This document shows, in pieces, positions 1 to 10,967 of a stretch of DNA of 64,000 nucleotides; the stretch's first letter is position 1, and each line of letters begins with the position of its first letter. Where the stretch lies: the NCBI RefSeq assembly GCF_029784155.1, contig NC_073693.1, positions 138,001,988 to 138,065,987 of the forward strand, in the 5' to 3' direction. Origin of the DNA: Uranotaenia lowii. Taxonomy: Eukaryota; Arthropoda; Insecta; Diptera; Culicidae. The notes under the pieces are model-generated. The model ran no database searches. It was not told where the DNA came from and saw only the letters and a list, made by a program, of their open reading frames with translations. The translations under genes and the position numbers were made by a program.

Positions 1-1982
1 CTGCCGATCTTTTGCTTCCGTGGGCAGTACCAACGTGCTCTCCAAAGTATTGAAGAGCCGCAAATTCTACTAGATTCTGGAACAGCTTTTATAGTGATGG
101 GGAAGGCGAGAAAGCGCGCGATCGGGTGATGGTCAATCGGTCCATGAATGTGCCAGTTGAGCATCAAGGGCCGGCTCTTCAACATCAGCATCATCAACGT
201 GCACAGCCCTCACCTCGAAAGTACCGGTAACGACAAAGACGAATTCTACGCGCAACTGAAGCGTAGTATCTTTTTCCAGCACCGCCTCCCACACAAATAC
301 ACCTGAAGATCGCCGTACCAAACGCAACCACAGATCGGCCACGTTTTGATAGACAGCCGTCACTTTTCGGACATCATCGACGTCAGATCATGTCCAGGCG
401 CCAACATCGAGATAGACTACTATCCGGTGATGATGAGGTCGCGACTACGCGCAATCGCTCGAAGCAGTGAGGCCGGCAGAGGGCGAGCTTGATAAAGCCC
501 TTCTCGAGAACTGTTGAGATACTATCAAGACAGCTATCAACAGTGCAGTGGAGAACATTATCGGTCATGTGGAACGAACTCGACGGAACGACTGGTTCGA
601 CGAGGAGAGTAGGAGGGTGATGAACGAAGAGAATGCCGCGCGGGCGGCATTAGTGCAAAGAGGCACCCGTCAAAATCTGGAATATCACTGACATCGGAAG
701 AGGCAGTGAGTCCGAATTTTCCGGGACAAAAAACGCCGCCTGGAGGAGGAGAAGCTCGAGGACTTAGAGCAGCTGCATAGTTCTCAAGAAATATGAAAGT
801 TCTATAAGAAACTAAACGCATCCCGCAAAGGTTTCTTGCCGCAAGCCGAAATTTACCGGAGAATCGTGAGATGATCGAAAGATGGAAGCAGCACTTCGAT
901 GAACACCTGAGCGGTGCACATGCAGGAGATCAAGACGATGGGGGAAGTTACATCGCTGGCGAAGGCAACGGTGACGTAGAGCAGCCACTCTCAACGATGA
1001 GTGAAGTTAAGGAAGTCATTCGCCAGCTGGATACAATCAACAAGTCGCTGGGAAGGATGGCATCGCAGCTGAACTCATCAAAATGGGCCCGGACAAGTTG
1101 GCCGATTGCCTACACCGGTAGATGGTCCGGATCTGGGACACAAAACAGCTACCGGAGGAGTGGACTTTGAGAACTACGGAGCGACCACTGTCCTAAATGC
1201 CACCTACAAAGTGCTGTTCCGAATCCTACTTCGCCGCCTAACGCCACAAGAAAACAGATTTGTGGGAAGTCATCAGGCCAGCTTCATGGAGGGACGGTCT
1301 GAGACGGACCGGATCTTCACATAACGGGAAATCTTCCAAAAATGCCGTGAACACTAAGTCCCTACGCACCATTGACTTCAAAGGCGCATACGACACGATC
1401 GACCGTGACGAGCTATGGAGAATCATGGACGAGAACGGCTTCTCCGGAAAGCTGACCAGACTGACCAAGGCGACGATGGATGGAACGCAGTGCTGTGTGC
1501 GGATCTCGGGTGAATAGTAGAATACATTCGAATCACGCAGGGGGATTCGACAAGGCGATGGTCTATCCTGCATAATGTTCAACGTGGCGCTAGAAGGTGT
1601 TATTCGACGAGCGGTGGGCGAAATGCGGGGCACGACATTCAACAGGTACAGTCAACTGATCTGCTTTGCCGAAGACATTGATATAGTCGGCAGATCATTT
1701 GCGGTGGTGGAGGAAATCTACCGCAACAAGGTTACGATCGACGGCGACGAGCTGGAGATAGTCGAAGAATTTGTCTATCTCGGCTCACTGGTGACCACAG
1801 ACAACGACACCAGCTATGAGATCGGGATCCGAATGATCAGTGGAAGCCGTGCCTACTATGAACTCCACTAGTAACTGCGGTCGAGTAGACTTAGCCCCCG
1901 CACAAAATGTAACCTGTACACAACGCTCTTTAGACCGGTTATCCTCTACGGACACGAGACGTGGATACCCAAGAAACCGCAT
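1..1982 (+). pseudogene. Non-LTR retrotransposon family A, copy 1 (broken endonuclease-reverse transcriptase)
   Basis: Degenerate coding DNA of a non-LTR retrotransposon, read in several frames. Around 165-260 one frame reads as the apurinic-type endonuclease (INVHSPHLEST, then DKDEFYAQL); this matches the copy at 51.9-52.0 kb on the other strand. Directly after it the reading jumps to the end of the endonuclease ([18 protein letters not shown], about 330-395), so the segment that should carry the GDFNA motif is deleted. Reverse transcriptase motif A (IDFKGAYDTIDRDELW) lies near 1370-1420. The catalytic motif near 1665-1680 reads FAEDIDI, with the first aspartate of the expected FADD replaced by glutamate. 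A second internal deletion joins VEEIYRNK to the later domain, and RPVILYGHETW ends it near 1980. Stops near 1322 and 1515 and several frameshifts show it is dead. The exact clade is not assigned. Confidence 0.85.
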
Positions 1983-2806
1983 AGATACTTATTTTTGTGC
2001 ATCAAAAGTTCACATTTGGCTGGATAAAAGGTACTAGAGAGAAATGAAAATAAGTGCTTGTTTTGGGTTTCTTAACGAACATAAAAAGTCTAAACAAGTA
2101 GCATAGTACATTTTTGTGCGTTCCAAGTACCTTAAAATATCCAGGATTCAATTTGGCTTATCGTGCTTCGTTACGAACTTTTAACGAATTTTTGGCTCCA
2201 TACAGAACTTCTTACGAACTTTTTGGTTCCATGAAGAACTTCTATAGAACTTCAATGCAAACGTTATAGCGTTAAGATTTTGCACAAGAGTGAATAACAA
2301 AATATCAGAGATACGAATATATGAACAACGAATTAAACCCTCAAATAAATCCACTGTTGTAATCCAAATGGATAGGTGGCATAAATCTAATATATATTTC
2401 CCATTTTATTTTTTACAATATTCATATCTAAACATATTCATATCTAAGTATTGGCCATGGTACAGAGGTAGCGTGTTCAGTTTAAGCCTCGTTGGTTCAG
2501 GTTCAAATCTTCAAGCATGCAATTTTTTCAAGTAAGTATAAAACTCATTCACTGTTAAAGCAACATTAAATTAGAATAAATAGGTAGAACAATCCAAAGC
2601 AAGGAAAAGTATTTTTCTTTTTTTCATAGATCTTTTTTTTTCGAGGTCTCGTGTGGAGGCTGAATAGTCTCCTACTCAGCTTCAACTATGTATTTTGAAA
2701 GTATCGATAAGAACTCAAATTTAAGGCTGAGTAGAATGCTATTCATTCGTTAAACAAAGCTGAGTAAGCTTCTAAGAGCATATTTTATGGAACTTTTGGT
2801 TACTTA
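1983..2806. other. AT-rich spacer, no gene seen
   Basis: No coding region is recognisable. Around 2164-2260 short degenerate direct repeats of a GAACTT-containing phrase are visible. The only structured item is the tRNA-like segment listed separately at 2451-2512. Short ORFs here have no recognisable motif. Confidence 0.6.
2451..2512 (+). repeat. tRNA-like head of a possible SINE
   Basis: The stretch looks like a tRNA-derived RNA polymerase III promoter. A box A-like string (TGGTACAGAGGTAGCG, 2458-2473) is followed about 27 bases later by a box B-like string (GGTTCAAATCT, 2500-2510), close to the spacing in tRNA genes. The acceptor stem does not close convincingly, so this is more likely a SINE head or tRNA pseudogene than a functional tRNA gene. 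The 3' extent is uncertain; the next 80 bases are AT-rich and have no clear tail. Confidence 0.4.
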
Positions 2807-3187
2807 CGCACACTCGGATTATTCGAGCAAAGAGTGTTAAGAACCACTTTTGGCGGCGTGCAGGAGAACGGAGTGTGGAGGCGGAAGATGAACCAAGAGC
2901 TCGCGTGACTCTACGGCGAACCCAGTATCCAGAAGGTGGTGAAGACTGGTCGAATACCCTGAGCAGGATTTGTTGCGAGAATTCCGGGCGACTCTCCTGC
3001 AAAACAGGTGTTCGCTACGAATCCGGTAGGAACAAGACGAGCAGGGGCGCAACGAACGCGGTGGTTAGTCCAAGTGGAGCGTGATCTGGCGAATGTGGGA
3101 TGTCTGAGAAATTTTAGAACGTTTGTTTTGGACCGAGTAATTTTTTGGAATAAGACAGAACACTATGTAAATAAATAAATAAACACA
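2807..3187 (+). pseudogene. 3' end of a family A-type non-LTR retrotransposon
   Basis: One frame reads through the C-terminal part of a reverse transcriptase protein: RTLGLFEQRVLRTTFGGVQ, then QKVVKTGRI, FVARIPGDSPAKQVF and QRTRWLVQVERDLANVGC. This is the conserved tail seen in family A-like elements after the reverse transcriptase domain. Two in-frame stops interrupt it (after MNQELA, and after KTGRIP). The protein frame ends in a stop inside an AATAAATAAATAAA tail near 3170-3187, as expected of a 3' terminus. It is truncated at its 5' side, and a shorter relative sits at 8848-8975. Confidence 0.8.
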
Positions 3188-3235
3188 TTAACCGAATAAA
3201 TCTACAAATTCAAACTTTAATGTTATAAGAGGTAT

Positions 3236-3391
3236 TATGCAACTTAGACTAGCACTTGAGATCACCCACCAAGCCACACTCAATCAGAGGACGGACGCGG
3301 TGGCCCGCCTGGCAGGCTGCTGCGTCGAGACTGGCTCATTGCTTCGGGAGAATGTGTCTATACACCTACACGTCCATTCATGACCCACACA
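3236..3391 (-). repeat. 3' LTR of the non-autonomous element
   Basis: This 156-bp copy matches 5975-6130 base for base on my reading. On the minus strand it begins TGTGTGGGTC and ends TTGCATA. It directly follows the purine tract, which fixes it as the 3' LTR. Confidence 0.9.
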
Positions 3392-3405
3392 TCTCCCTTC
3401 TTCTC
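3392..3405 (-). promoter_or_regulatory. Polypurine tract
   Basis: On the minus strand the 14 bases next to the 3' LTR are all purines (GAGAAGAAGGGAGA). This is the expected position of the primer for second-strand synthesis in LTR elements. Confidence 0.75.
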
Positions 3406-5392
3406 AGATGAAAAACAATTTCAACATGTTTTGTTTGTACGAAATTGTGTTTAATCTTTTAAACACGTTGAAAATAAATTTCCATATGATCTCTTTAATA
3501 TAGCCAATTTGCATCGCTATCCAAACGCAGGCGGCAGCACGATAGAAGAGATGATCTTAAGAATTTAAATATCATCACGCATTTACTCAATTCTGCCAGT
3601 GAAAACCAGTTGGCGCTGCGCTTCATACAGTTTGGCTGAGAACTTCGCTCTCTCACTGAAGAGAATACCGACGGACGGGTCCTCATGATTGCACCCACAC
3701 ATATGAATCTGTAGCTTTATTGATACGCATATGATCTGGGCCTGGGCCCTGGGCAATGTTACATCACAGTTCACGTCTACACAAGGGCATAATGTTCCAC
3801 CACATTCTCTCTTTTCTCGTACGAACATTAACCAACTCCCCGATGCGTCTCTCCGAGAAATGTTTTCGGAAGCCAAACAAGTTCTTTTCAGCGTGTGCAA
3901 ACGTAATAGTAACGTTCTCGCTCTTTGAGAGTTAAGCTCCTGTTTGTGACAGGAATGTAATGGTTTGACAACCGGCGTTGCCGTATTAAACGCATTTTCA
4001 AACATTTACGTTCCATCAATGTTGAGGATCTCAAAACAGAAGTTATTCAATTTTTTTCTAAATTTTGTACTTACTTGCACGAAGTGCTCGCATATTATTT
4101 CGACGTGTGCTGTCTTATATAGTATATACAACGAAAATCAATATTTTAGGCATTTTCTTAAACAATAATTCTATGCAGTGGATAGCGAACAGTTGATGAT
4201 CTCAATATGAATCAGCATCTATCTTGTTTTTCAAACAGTCGTTCCATTTCATTTGGGTTGAAGAAAAAAATAAGTCCAACAGTTTGAGTAGTCTTGAAAT
4301 CTTTACTTTAAAGATAAATCTATGCTTTTGACAACCATGACTGCAACGCGAGTTTTGTCTCATCCGCTCCAATTCTAATTGGGAGAAATCTCACGCATAC
4401 ACGTCACCAGACAAACGTTTCCACGTATGGCAGCCCCGTACGCCTCTTTCATATAGCTTATTTTTTCCAAACCCAGTTGTGCACCAGGCTTGCCAGATGG
4501 TTTTTTCAATATCTTCCAAGTCATCATTTATGTGTATTATCACCAACTTGCATGTACCTTATTAAAACATCTGCTAAATAATGATCTAGCAGTAGAGAAA
4601 CTCTCACAACGCACGGTAAATCATCAACGCAGACATAAAAAACTAATTGGAAGTCGTTTACATGCCATGGATATCTTATCAGAGACTTCCTTGGGTTTTC
4701 AATAGCAGTTTAATTCAAATCTTCTTTTCAAGCTTTATTAGCTACCTTTTTCTTACTTAACTTTTAATTAAGTGGTTTTTTTAATGTTTTCGTTTATAAA
4801 TTATTTGTCCGTTTAAAACAGGTTATTTCTCTAAGTTGCTGATACCTACAATATTGGAATTGGAATTGGAATTGAAAAACATTGTTATCTATTCTTTCCA
4901 CTATGTTTTTCAATTCTACCGCCCTCATGATGCGGTTTTTTGTGTGGTCCTTTATAAATTCATGACCTCATACAACTATTAAGCAATTCGCCTATTTTTC
5001 ATAACAGTTGTTCTCATTTACTCTCAATTCACAAGTTTCAGCATGTCTTTTAACTTGGTCATACTTTCTTCACAGTATTCTTCTCATCAAGTTGTTCATC
5101 TAATGAGTGCGTATATGGCTGTCTTCGAAATTCGCTATTGTTTTCTTCTAAACTAAACTGGTGTTATCTTGATTCGTGGCTGCCCTGGAAAATCGCTATT
5201 TTTTCCTATTTTCCCTACAACAAGTATCATCTTCCCTCGCAGTTTTTTTTGCGTTCCGCAAGAAATCGGCTGTCTTCCTAACTCGAGATCTTTTCTCATC
5301 AGCATTAGTGCTTGGCTCCCTGTTCTTCATTGTGCTTGCTATTATTTAATTGTCCTGACAACTGGCTATTTCTTTTCTCCCAACAACTGTAG
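3406..5392. other. Interior of the non-autonomous LTR element, no coding capacity seen
   Basis: No conserved retroelement domain is readable on either strand. A hexamer run of TTGGAA units sits near 4853-4876, resembling the simple tails of non-LTR retrotransposons. Small ORFs are AT-rich and carry no motif. Confidence 0.6.
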
Positions 5393-5722
5393 CTGTTCTT
5401 CTTTGCGGTCCTCCCAACTCGCAAAGGAAAAGGCTGTCCTCACAACACGCCTTTTTCCCAACAGCTGTCCTCTCAACTCGCTGTTCTTCTTTGCGGTCCT
5501 CCCAACTCGCAAAGGAAAAGGCTGTCCTCACAACACGCCTTTTTCCCAACAGCTGTCCTCTCAACTCGCTGTTCTTCTTTGCGGTCCTCCCAACTCGCAA
5601 AGGAAAAGGCTGTCCTCACAACACGCCTTTTTTCCAACAGCTGTCCTCCCAACTCGCTGTTCTTCTTTGCGGTCCTCCCAACTCGCAAAGGAAAAGGCTG
5701 TCCTCACAACACGCCTTTTTTT
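5393..5722. repeat. Four tandem 88-bp repeats inside the LTR element
   Basis: The phrase CTGTTCTTCTTTGCGGTCC recurs starting at 5393, 5481, 5569 and 5657, exactly 88 bases apart; the last unit is incomplete. The copies differ at only a few bases, so amplification is recent. The plus strand is open across the array, but because it lies antisense to the element I read this as a by-product of the repeat rather than a protein. Confidence 0.9.
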
Positions 5723-5954
5723 GTCAATCAAAGAAAAAAATATTATGATTTTTCTATCTTACAATTTGACGCATGTTTACAAAATGTAACTCCGGCAACA
5801 CTGCTGTTATTCGCTCTCTAGCTAAATTTCACTCGATTCTCGCTCTGATGGGTGATCTCTGAAGAAGGTAACTTTTTGTGTTTAGAAACAAAATCTTTCA
5901 CTTTAGAACATGCAACATACTTTTTCACTGATATGACTTACTTAAAACACAAAA

Positions 5955-5972
5955 GTCCTGTCACGGTCGCCA
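5955..5972 (-). promoter_or_regulatory. Primer-binding site
   Basis: On the minus strand the sequence TGGCGACCGTGACAGGAC lies two bases inside the 5' LTR. It begins with the TGG that pairs with tRNA CCA ends. From memory it resembles the tRNA-Arg-type site of mdg1/412-like and some BEL elements; the tRNA identity is an inference. Confidence 0.8.
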
Positions 5973-5974
5973 AA

Positions 5975-6130
5975 TATGCAACTTAGACTAGCACTTGAGA
6001 TCACCCACCAAGCCACACTCAATCAGAGGACGGACGCGGTGGCCCGCCTGGCAGGCTGCTGCGTCGAGACTGGCTCATTGCTTCGGGAGAATGTGTCTAT
6101 ACACCTACACGTCCATTCATGACCCACACA
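5975..6130 (-). repeat. 5' LTR of the non-autonomous element
   Basis: This is the partner of 3236-3391, with the same 156 bases. Its position next to the primer-binding site identifies it as the 5' LTR, so transcription would run toward lower coordinates. Confidence 0.9.
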
Positions 6131-6135
6131 GGTAT

Positions 6136-8499
6136 GATTTGATTAAATTTTTCTTTTAACTTGGGCTTAGTCCACAGCTCAGTTTGTCAAAAGCCTGTCC
6201 TTTAAGCTGGTGATCTCGAATTCAGCAGAAGAGTTAATAGCACAGCAATCATAATCAAGCACTGCTGTACCTGTTGGCCATGCTTTTCAATTGAATCGTT
6301 ATTATAAAATCCCGAATGACATGACAAAATTTTCCAACGACGTTAATAATGAAGTCAAAATATCGATCGAATCTTTAGTTATTATTAATTATTGATTCCA
6401 CTTTCAGATTTCATTCAGTTTTTGTTTTTAAGGTTTCCATTATTTCACAAAAGAAAGTTCCGATTCCCTGCCGGCATGGGTTTGGGCAGTTTCGTTACAA
6501 CCCCAAAAAAATTAACTACCAACGCAATGGCTCTACCGCACTGCACCCACAAGGTCAATGGCACATCGCATCGGTTGCCGGCTGCTTGAAGATTGCACCG
6601 AATGAACGAATGAAGAATGTTCAACAACATAGCTCAACTTGCGTGCTGCGCCAAACCAGCAAACGTCAGTCCTCAGTTGGGCTGAACTGCACACGATCGA
6701 TCAATGTTTTATGATCTAATGAGTTTGTAAACTGTAAATTCGAAAGAAAGAAAGAAAGAAAGAGCCATCGTCCACCTTTCGGCCAAGTGATATCGGATGT
6801 GTTCATATTTTACTTATTATCAGCAAGGGATCGATTTTTTTTCTACGATTTTTGCTGTTATTTGTTATTGGCGGCTTGTTTTATATTATTTACCCAACAA
6901 GGCGCATTTCACGCTACAGATTTCCGAGAAAAGGGCAATTAATTGTAGCCACTCGAGCGAGACAAAATTTTAGAGCGAGGCATGGGGAGAGATTTTGGGC
7001 TGTGATTTTCCAAAGCGCAATTCAATAAATACAATTATCACTCTGTAGATTGATGAATATAGTTCAACTTCAAAGCTAAGACTTTTTAAGAATAAGTAAC
7101 TGTAATGTATAGCTGAAAATTTAAAAAAAATGTCGATACGTCAAACAAAATTTTTTTAATCAAACAAATTTCAGCTAAAAGAAATTTTTCAAATTTGGGC
7201 TCTATGTTCAACTTGGGTGTTGCAAAACCGTTTGTTTCGTACTTACCTATTATTTATTTAACCGTACCGACGATTTGGAAGCCCACCTAAAGTTGAACAC
7301 TGCGCATTTCTCGTATACCGTTTTGTCGGGAAACTCACTAAGCTACTGCTGAAAGTGAACGCCGTCATGAGTCGACTTTGTTGTTTTGCTTCCATCCAGC
7401 AAATGGTGTGGAGTAGAAAACAAATGTATTAAACATGAATCGGAAGCAATATTTTTCTACTACTATCGAACTATTGATCACAAAGACATTATTGTTGGGC
7501 TTAAATCTATAATGGGTTTTTGGTATTTTTCAAATGGAGGTGTGGTCAGAAAACGGTGTGATATTGCAGTTTTCCGCTGAGCACTTTTTTTACATTTCTC
7601 TATAAAAAAAAACCTTTTATATATTAACCATCTTTGGCCCTAAAAATACCAGGATAGTATTGAGTAAAAGGCGTCGGTTCTCTCTCATAAGTGACCGTCA
7701 AATTAATGTCTTTCGCCCTAAAATTAAATATAAGTAAACTAGCCCACCTGATTGACTTTTTCTTCCAAAAAATACCTACATCAACACAATATATTCACTC
7801 CATGATAGTTCATACGAAGCCATCGGGTAGGGGGATTTGGTATACACGCTGCATTGGAGATTTGTCGAACTAAAGATTCTTATAATACATAGAAGAACAT
7901 AATGAGGCAGAAACTGCGGTGAATCCGTGCGCTCATGGAGGATAACCAGGTTGCGCGGTCCTATGGGGAGGTGATCGGAGTTCACACACCCTCCTCCTTT
8001 CCCTAAGCTGGAAAAACCGTCAAAAAATATACGAAAGCTCTCGAACTGCATAAAAATTTAGAACTTTTCCTAGTCGGCATACCCTGGAATTTTCGAAATT
8101 TTCCACTCCGTGAGAATGTTTCCCACACAATTTGCATTCGAAATTTTCCATTGGGGAGATCAATTTTCCAATAGGCGCTTCAGAAGCGTAGGACTTCTAC
8201 TTGGTGTCTAACTTTCTTATGTTCCTTTCATCATTGAAACTATATATTATTTAATGTTAAACCTCTAAAAACATTTTTTTACATTTTTTACATTTTTGAA
8301 CTACCACATGAGCAGAAAAACTTAATTTCAGTTCTTTTTCGGTTGCAACCATTTGACGTATTTGTCCATTTTTTCCATAGTTCCAGAATCCATCCTTAGA
8401 CGTGTTTATTTCTACCTCTACCTTCTTTATTCTTTTCTACCTAACACATGCAGGATTTTTTTTGTTGTTGTTTCGTTTAAAGTCGTTTTAACATCTTTA
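6136..8499. other. Spacer without recognised genes
   Basis: No protein domain or RNA gene was recognised. A short GAAA microsatellite lies at about 6741-6764. ORFs of 60-90 codons occur at the frequency expected of AT-rich DNA and show no motifs. Confidence 0.55.
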
Positions 8500-8655
8500 T
8501 GGCATTCGCGCCTTTTCATCGTTGCAGTTGGCGGATCGTTATTGAAAAACTATCCGGTACAACTGTGTTCGATGTTTACTCTTGGGCTCTAACTCGCGGA
8601 CATCGGCTCAGGAGACAACAGACTTGCCAACTGAGCTATATCACAAGCCCCAACT
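8500..8655 (-). mobile_element. tRNA-derived SINE (candidate)
   Basis: On the minus strand, starting at about 8650, a tRNA-like head reads GGGCTTGTGATATAGCTCAG. It contains box A (TAGCTCAGTTGGCAAG, 8638-8623) and, about 25 bases further on, a box B-like string (GCGAGTTAGAGCCC, ending near 8583). The box A match is close to the tRNA consensus. The body after the head, to about 8500, is unrelated to tRNA, as in SINEs. The 3' boundary and family are not determined. Confidence 0.6.
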
Positions 8656-8847
8656 AACACAGGATCTATTTTGTTTTCAAAAAGGAATACCAGAATGGTG
8701 GAAAGTTTAAAACCTTACGGTCAGTAGCAATTTCAAATCGAAAAACACACGAACCAAAGATCAATGACGCGACTGAAATAATCATTTTTAAAAAAATAGA
8801 TTAATTTTCAGTTTTCTCATGATAGGGTTTTCTTAGATGTATGTAAA

Positions 8848-8975
8848 GAAGGACCTGCGAACACTCGGAGTATTCGAGCGACGAGTGTTAAGAACCAGTT
8901 TTGGCGGTGTGCAGGAGAACGGAGTGTGGAGGCCAAGGATGAACCACAAGCTCGCACGACTCTACGGATAATCGT
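8848..8975 (+). pseudogene. Short 3' fragment of a family A-type retrotransposon
   Basis: One frame reads RTLGVFERRVLRTSFGGVQ, then ENGVWRPRMNHKLARLYG and a stop. It is a close relative of the segment at 2807-2920, with fewer lesions, and is cut off after about 40 codons. Confidence 0.75.
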
Positions 8976-10967
8976 AGTCCACTATCAGACTATCGATCGT
9001 ACCGATTCGCAACCAAACCCTGGCTGTATCGAAACGCGCTTTCTCCGTTCATTACGAAGATCAAGGCGATTTCTATCGAAACATATTGTCGTTTGTTGCA
9101 ATATAATAAGATTTAAGCTTAAAAACTCGTTTCTTCGATCATTACATTGGTTGGTATTTTGGACCACCAGGTATCTATTTTGGACCACCCTCTGGACCTA
9201 TGTATATTGGACCACCCTTAAACTAAATAAGTTTTTTCAGCGATTGATGCACAATTATGCGAATAATTTAACGTTTTCCTTTGTTATTCTTGTAGTCAAG
9301 TTTGGTTGGTTCACTTTAGTTCATTCCTAAACTAACTTTCTTAAACTTTTCTCCAGCCTCTATTTAGGTACACTTGTTTGTTGAATATTCCTTACTACAA
9401 CCTTTTTGCCTTTCTTTCAGAAAGGTATAGTTATCGGTCGATTTGGGAGATCATTAATTATGGGTCTTAGATATACCTTTGTAGGTACCTATCGAATCAG
9501 CTCAACGAGTTCTGACGATGTCTGTGTATTTGTGTGTATTGGTGTGAATTTTTGTAAACTTTGTTCTCCACGTTTTTGCGAAAATAGGCGATACAATAAA
9601 AATGATTTTTATCTCTAAAAAATTGTTTTTTTTTTCCTTTTCAACCTATAAAAGAAAGAAAAAAATAGTTTGAAAAAAAAATTTCATTGTAATTATCATC
9701 AAATCATCACTCCAAAAAACGTGTCCATTTGGCTTGCTAGCAATATCCAGCCATCACTATTCAAGATTATCAAAAATATGACGTCATATTTCTCATGACT
9801 TCATAGAAAAGATAGGTGATGCGCATTCACAGCATGGAGGGTCCCTTGGAATGATTGACACACTGGACAATAAAACTAAGGTCTAACGCTGACACCAACA
9901 AAGCTGTCACAAATAGAAATTGGATTGACAGAACTTTAAAATACATCGATTTCACTATATTCCAGTCCAGCTAGAAGCCGAACCGGATTCAAAAAATTTA
10001 AGGCTGAAGCCCCAAACAATTCAGCGCCAACACGTGAAAAGGGTCTATGTTCATTTATGACGTTTCGAGAAAAACGCGTTTGAAAATTTTGCAATCTTTT
10101 TTAAATTGCTAATTGAAATTCACGAGGAATCTCCAAAGTCTTTCTGGTCAAAACGGTGCGTAGGATCGTTCTAAATATGTTTTTATCGATACGACGGTTT
10201 TATCATGTAAAAATAGCTCGCCATTGTTTATAGACCCTAGCTGGAGTATGAAATTCGTCTGAATGTTTTATACACCCTTCGCTTTGTACTGTATGTCTCA
10301 TATGTGTGAGTGAGATGGAGATAAAATTTCCCCTATTTTTTGACAAAGGCTTATGGTTCTCGCTATAGGAGTGAGTGAATAGTTTCCGCATTCTTCCCCT
10401 TTTAAAGTTTTGCATCTAGACCGTTTGCTTTGTTGTGGAGTAAAGGGTGTATAAAACAATCTGTGTGAGGATAATGTCATTTTATGGCTCTAATTTTTTT
10501 AGATCCTTTACTCAAACTGCATTATAAATCTTACGAAAACTGAAAAACTAAAAACGGTTTTTGTGTTAAGTAGAGCTTTTATTGGGTTATTTGAATCCAC
10601 TGAAAACCGGTTTTGTTTACTTTGTCTTTTATACCCTTTTCACATGTTGCTGCTGAATTGTAATTAAAAATGGATTGAACATAGAGTACAACCCGAAATT
10701 AACGTGTCAAGCATAGGAACATAACTCTCACATCGTAATATTTCGATAGTGATTGTAAGTCTCATCCTTCGCCCAACAATAGATTCTCACGCACACCATC
10801 CCATCTTCTCACGTGCCGTTTGTGCTCAGAAAGCTTTTTCCTAAGCACGAACGAAAGGAGAGAATTTCGCCCGTGGAAGCAAATTGAATCCAATAAGACA
10901 AATCTTCTCGAGCTTTAAGCTCTTTGAGCTTTTTGACGATGATGTAGATCCGAATTAATCATTTTGA
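8976..10967. other. Spacer without recognised genes
   Basis: No domain-bearing reading frame was found. The region is AT-rich, with an oligo-A/T stretch near 9618-9690. Nothing here is supported as a gene. Confidence 0.5.

Larger units (their letters stand above)
3231..6135 (-). mobile_element. Non-autonomous LTR retrotransposon with complete ends
   Basis: Two 156-bp direct repeats (3236-3391 and 5975-6130) that I read as identical flank a 2.6-kb interior. Both outer sides carry the same 5 bases, GGTAT (3231-3235 and 6131-6135), as a target-site duplication. Read on the minus strand, the right repeat is the 5' LTR, beginning TGTGTGGG. It is followed after two bases by a primer-binding site, and a purine-rich tract lies immediately before the 3' LTR. 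The interior shows no gag, protease, reverse transcriptase or integrase motif in any frame, so the element would need enzymes supplied in trans. Identical LTRs suggest recent movement. A 5-bp duplication fits BEL/Pao, copia or some gypsy integrases; which partner mobilises it is unknown. Confidence 0.88.

Noticed and set aside
2451..2512. Functional tRNA gene
   Set aside because: Internal promoter boxes are present but the acceptor stem does not pair.
5393..5722. CRISPR-like array
   Set aside because: Units are 88 bp, contiguous and without spacers, and the context is eukaryotic.
5169..5789. 206-codon plus-strand frame
   Set aside because: Mostly the 88-bp tandem repeats, antisense to the LTR element and without a domain.
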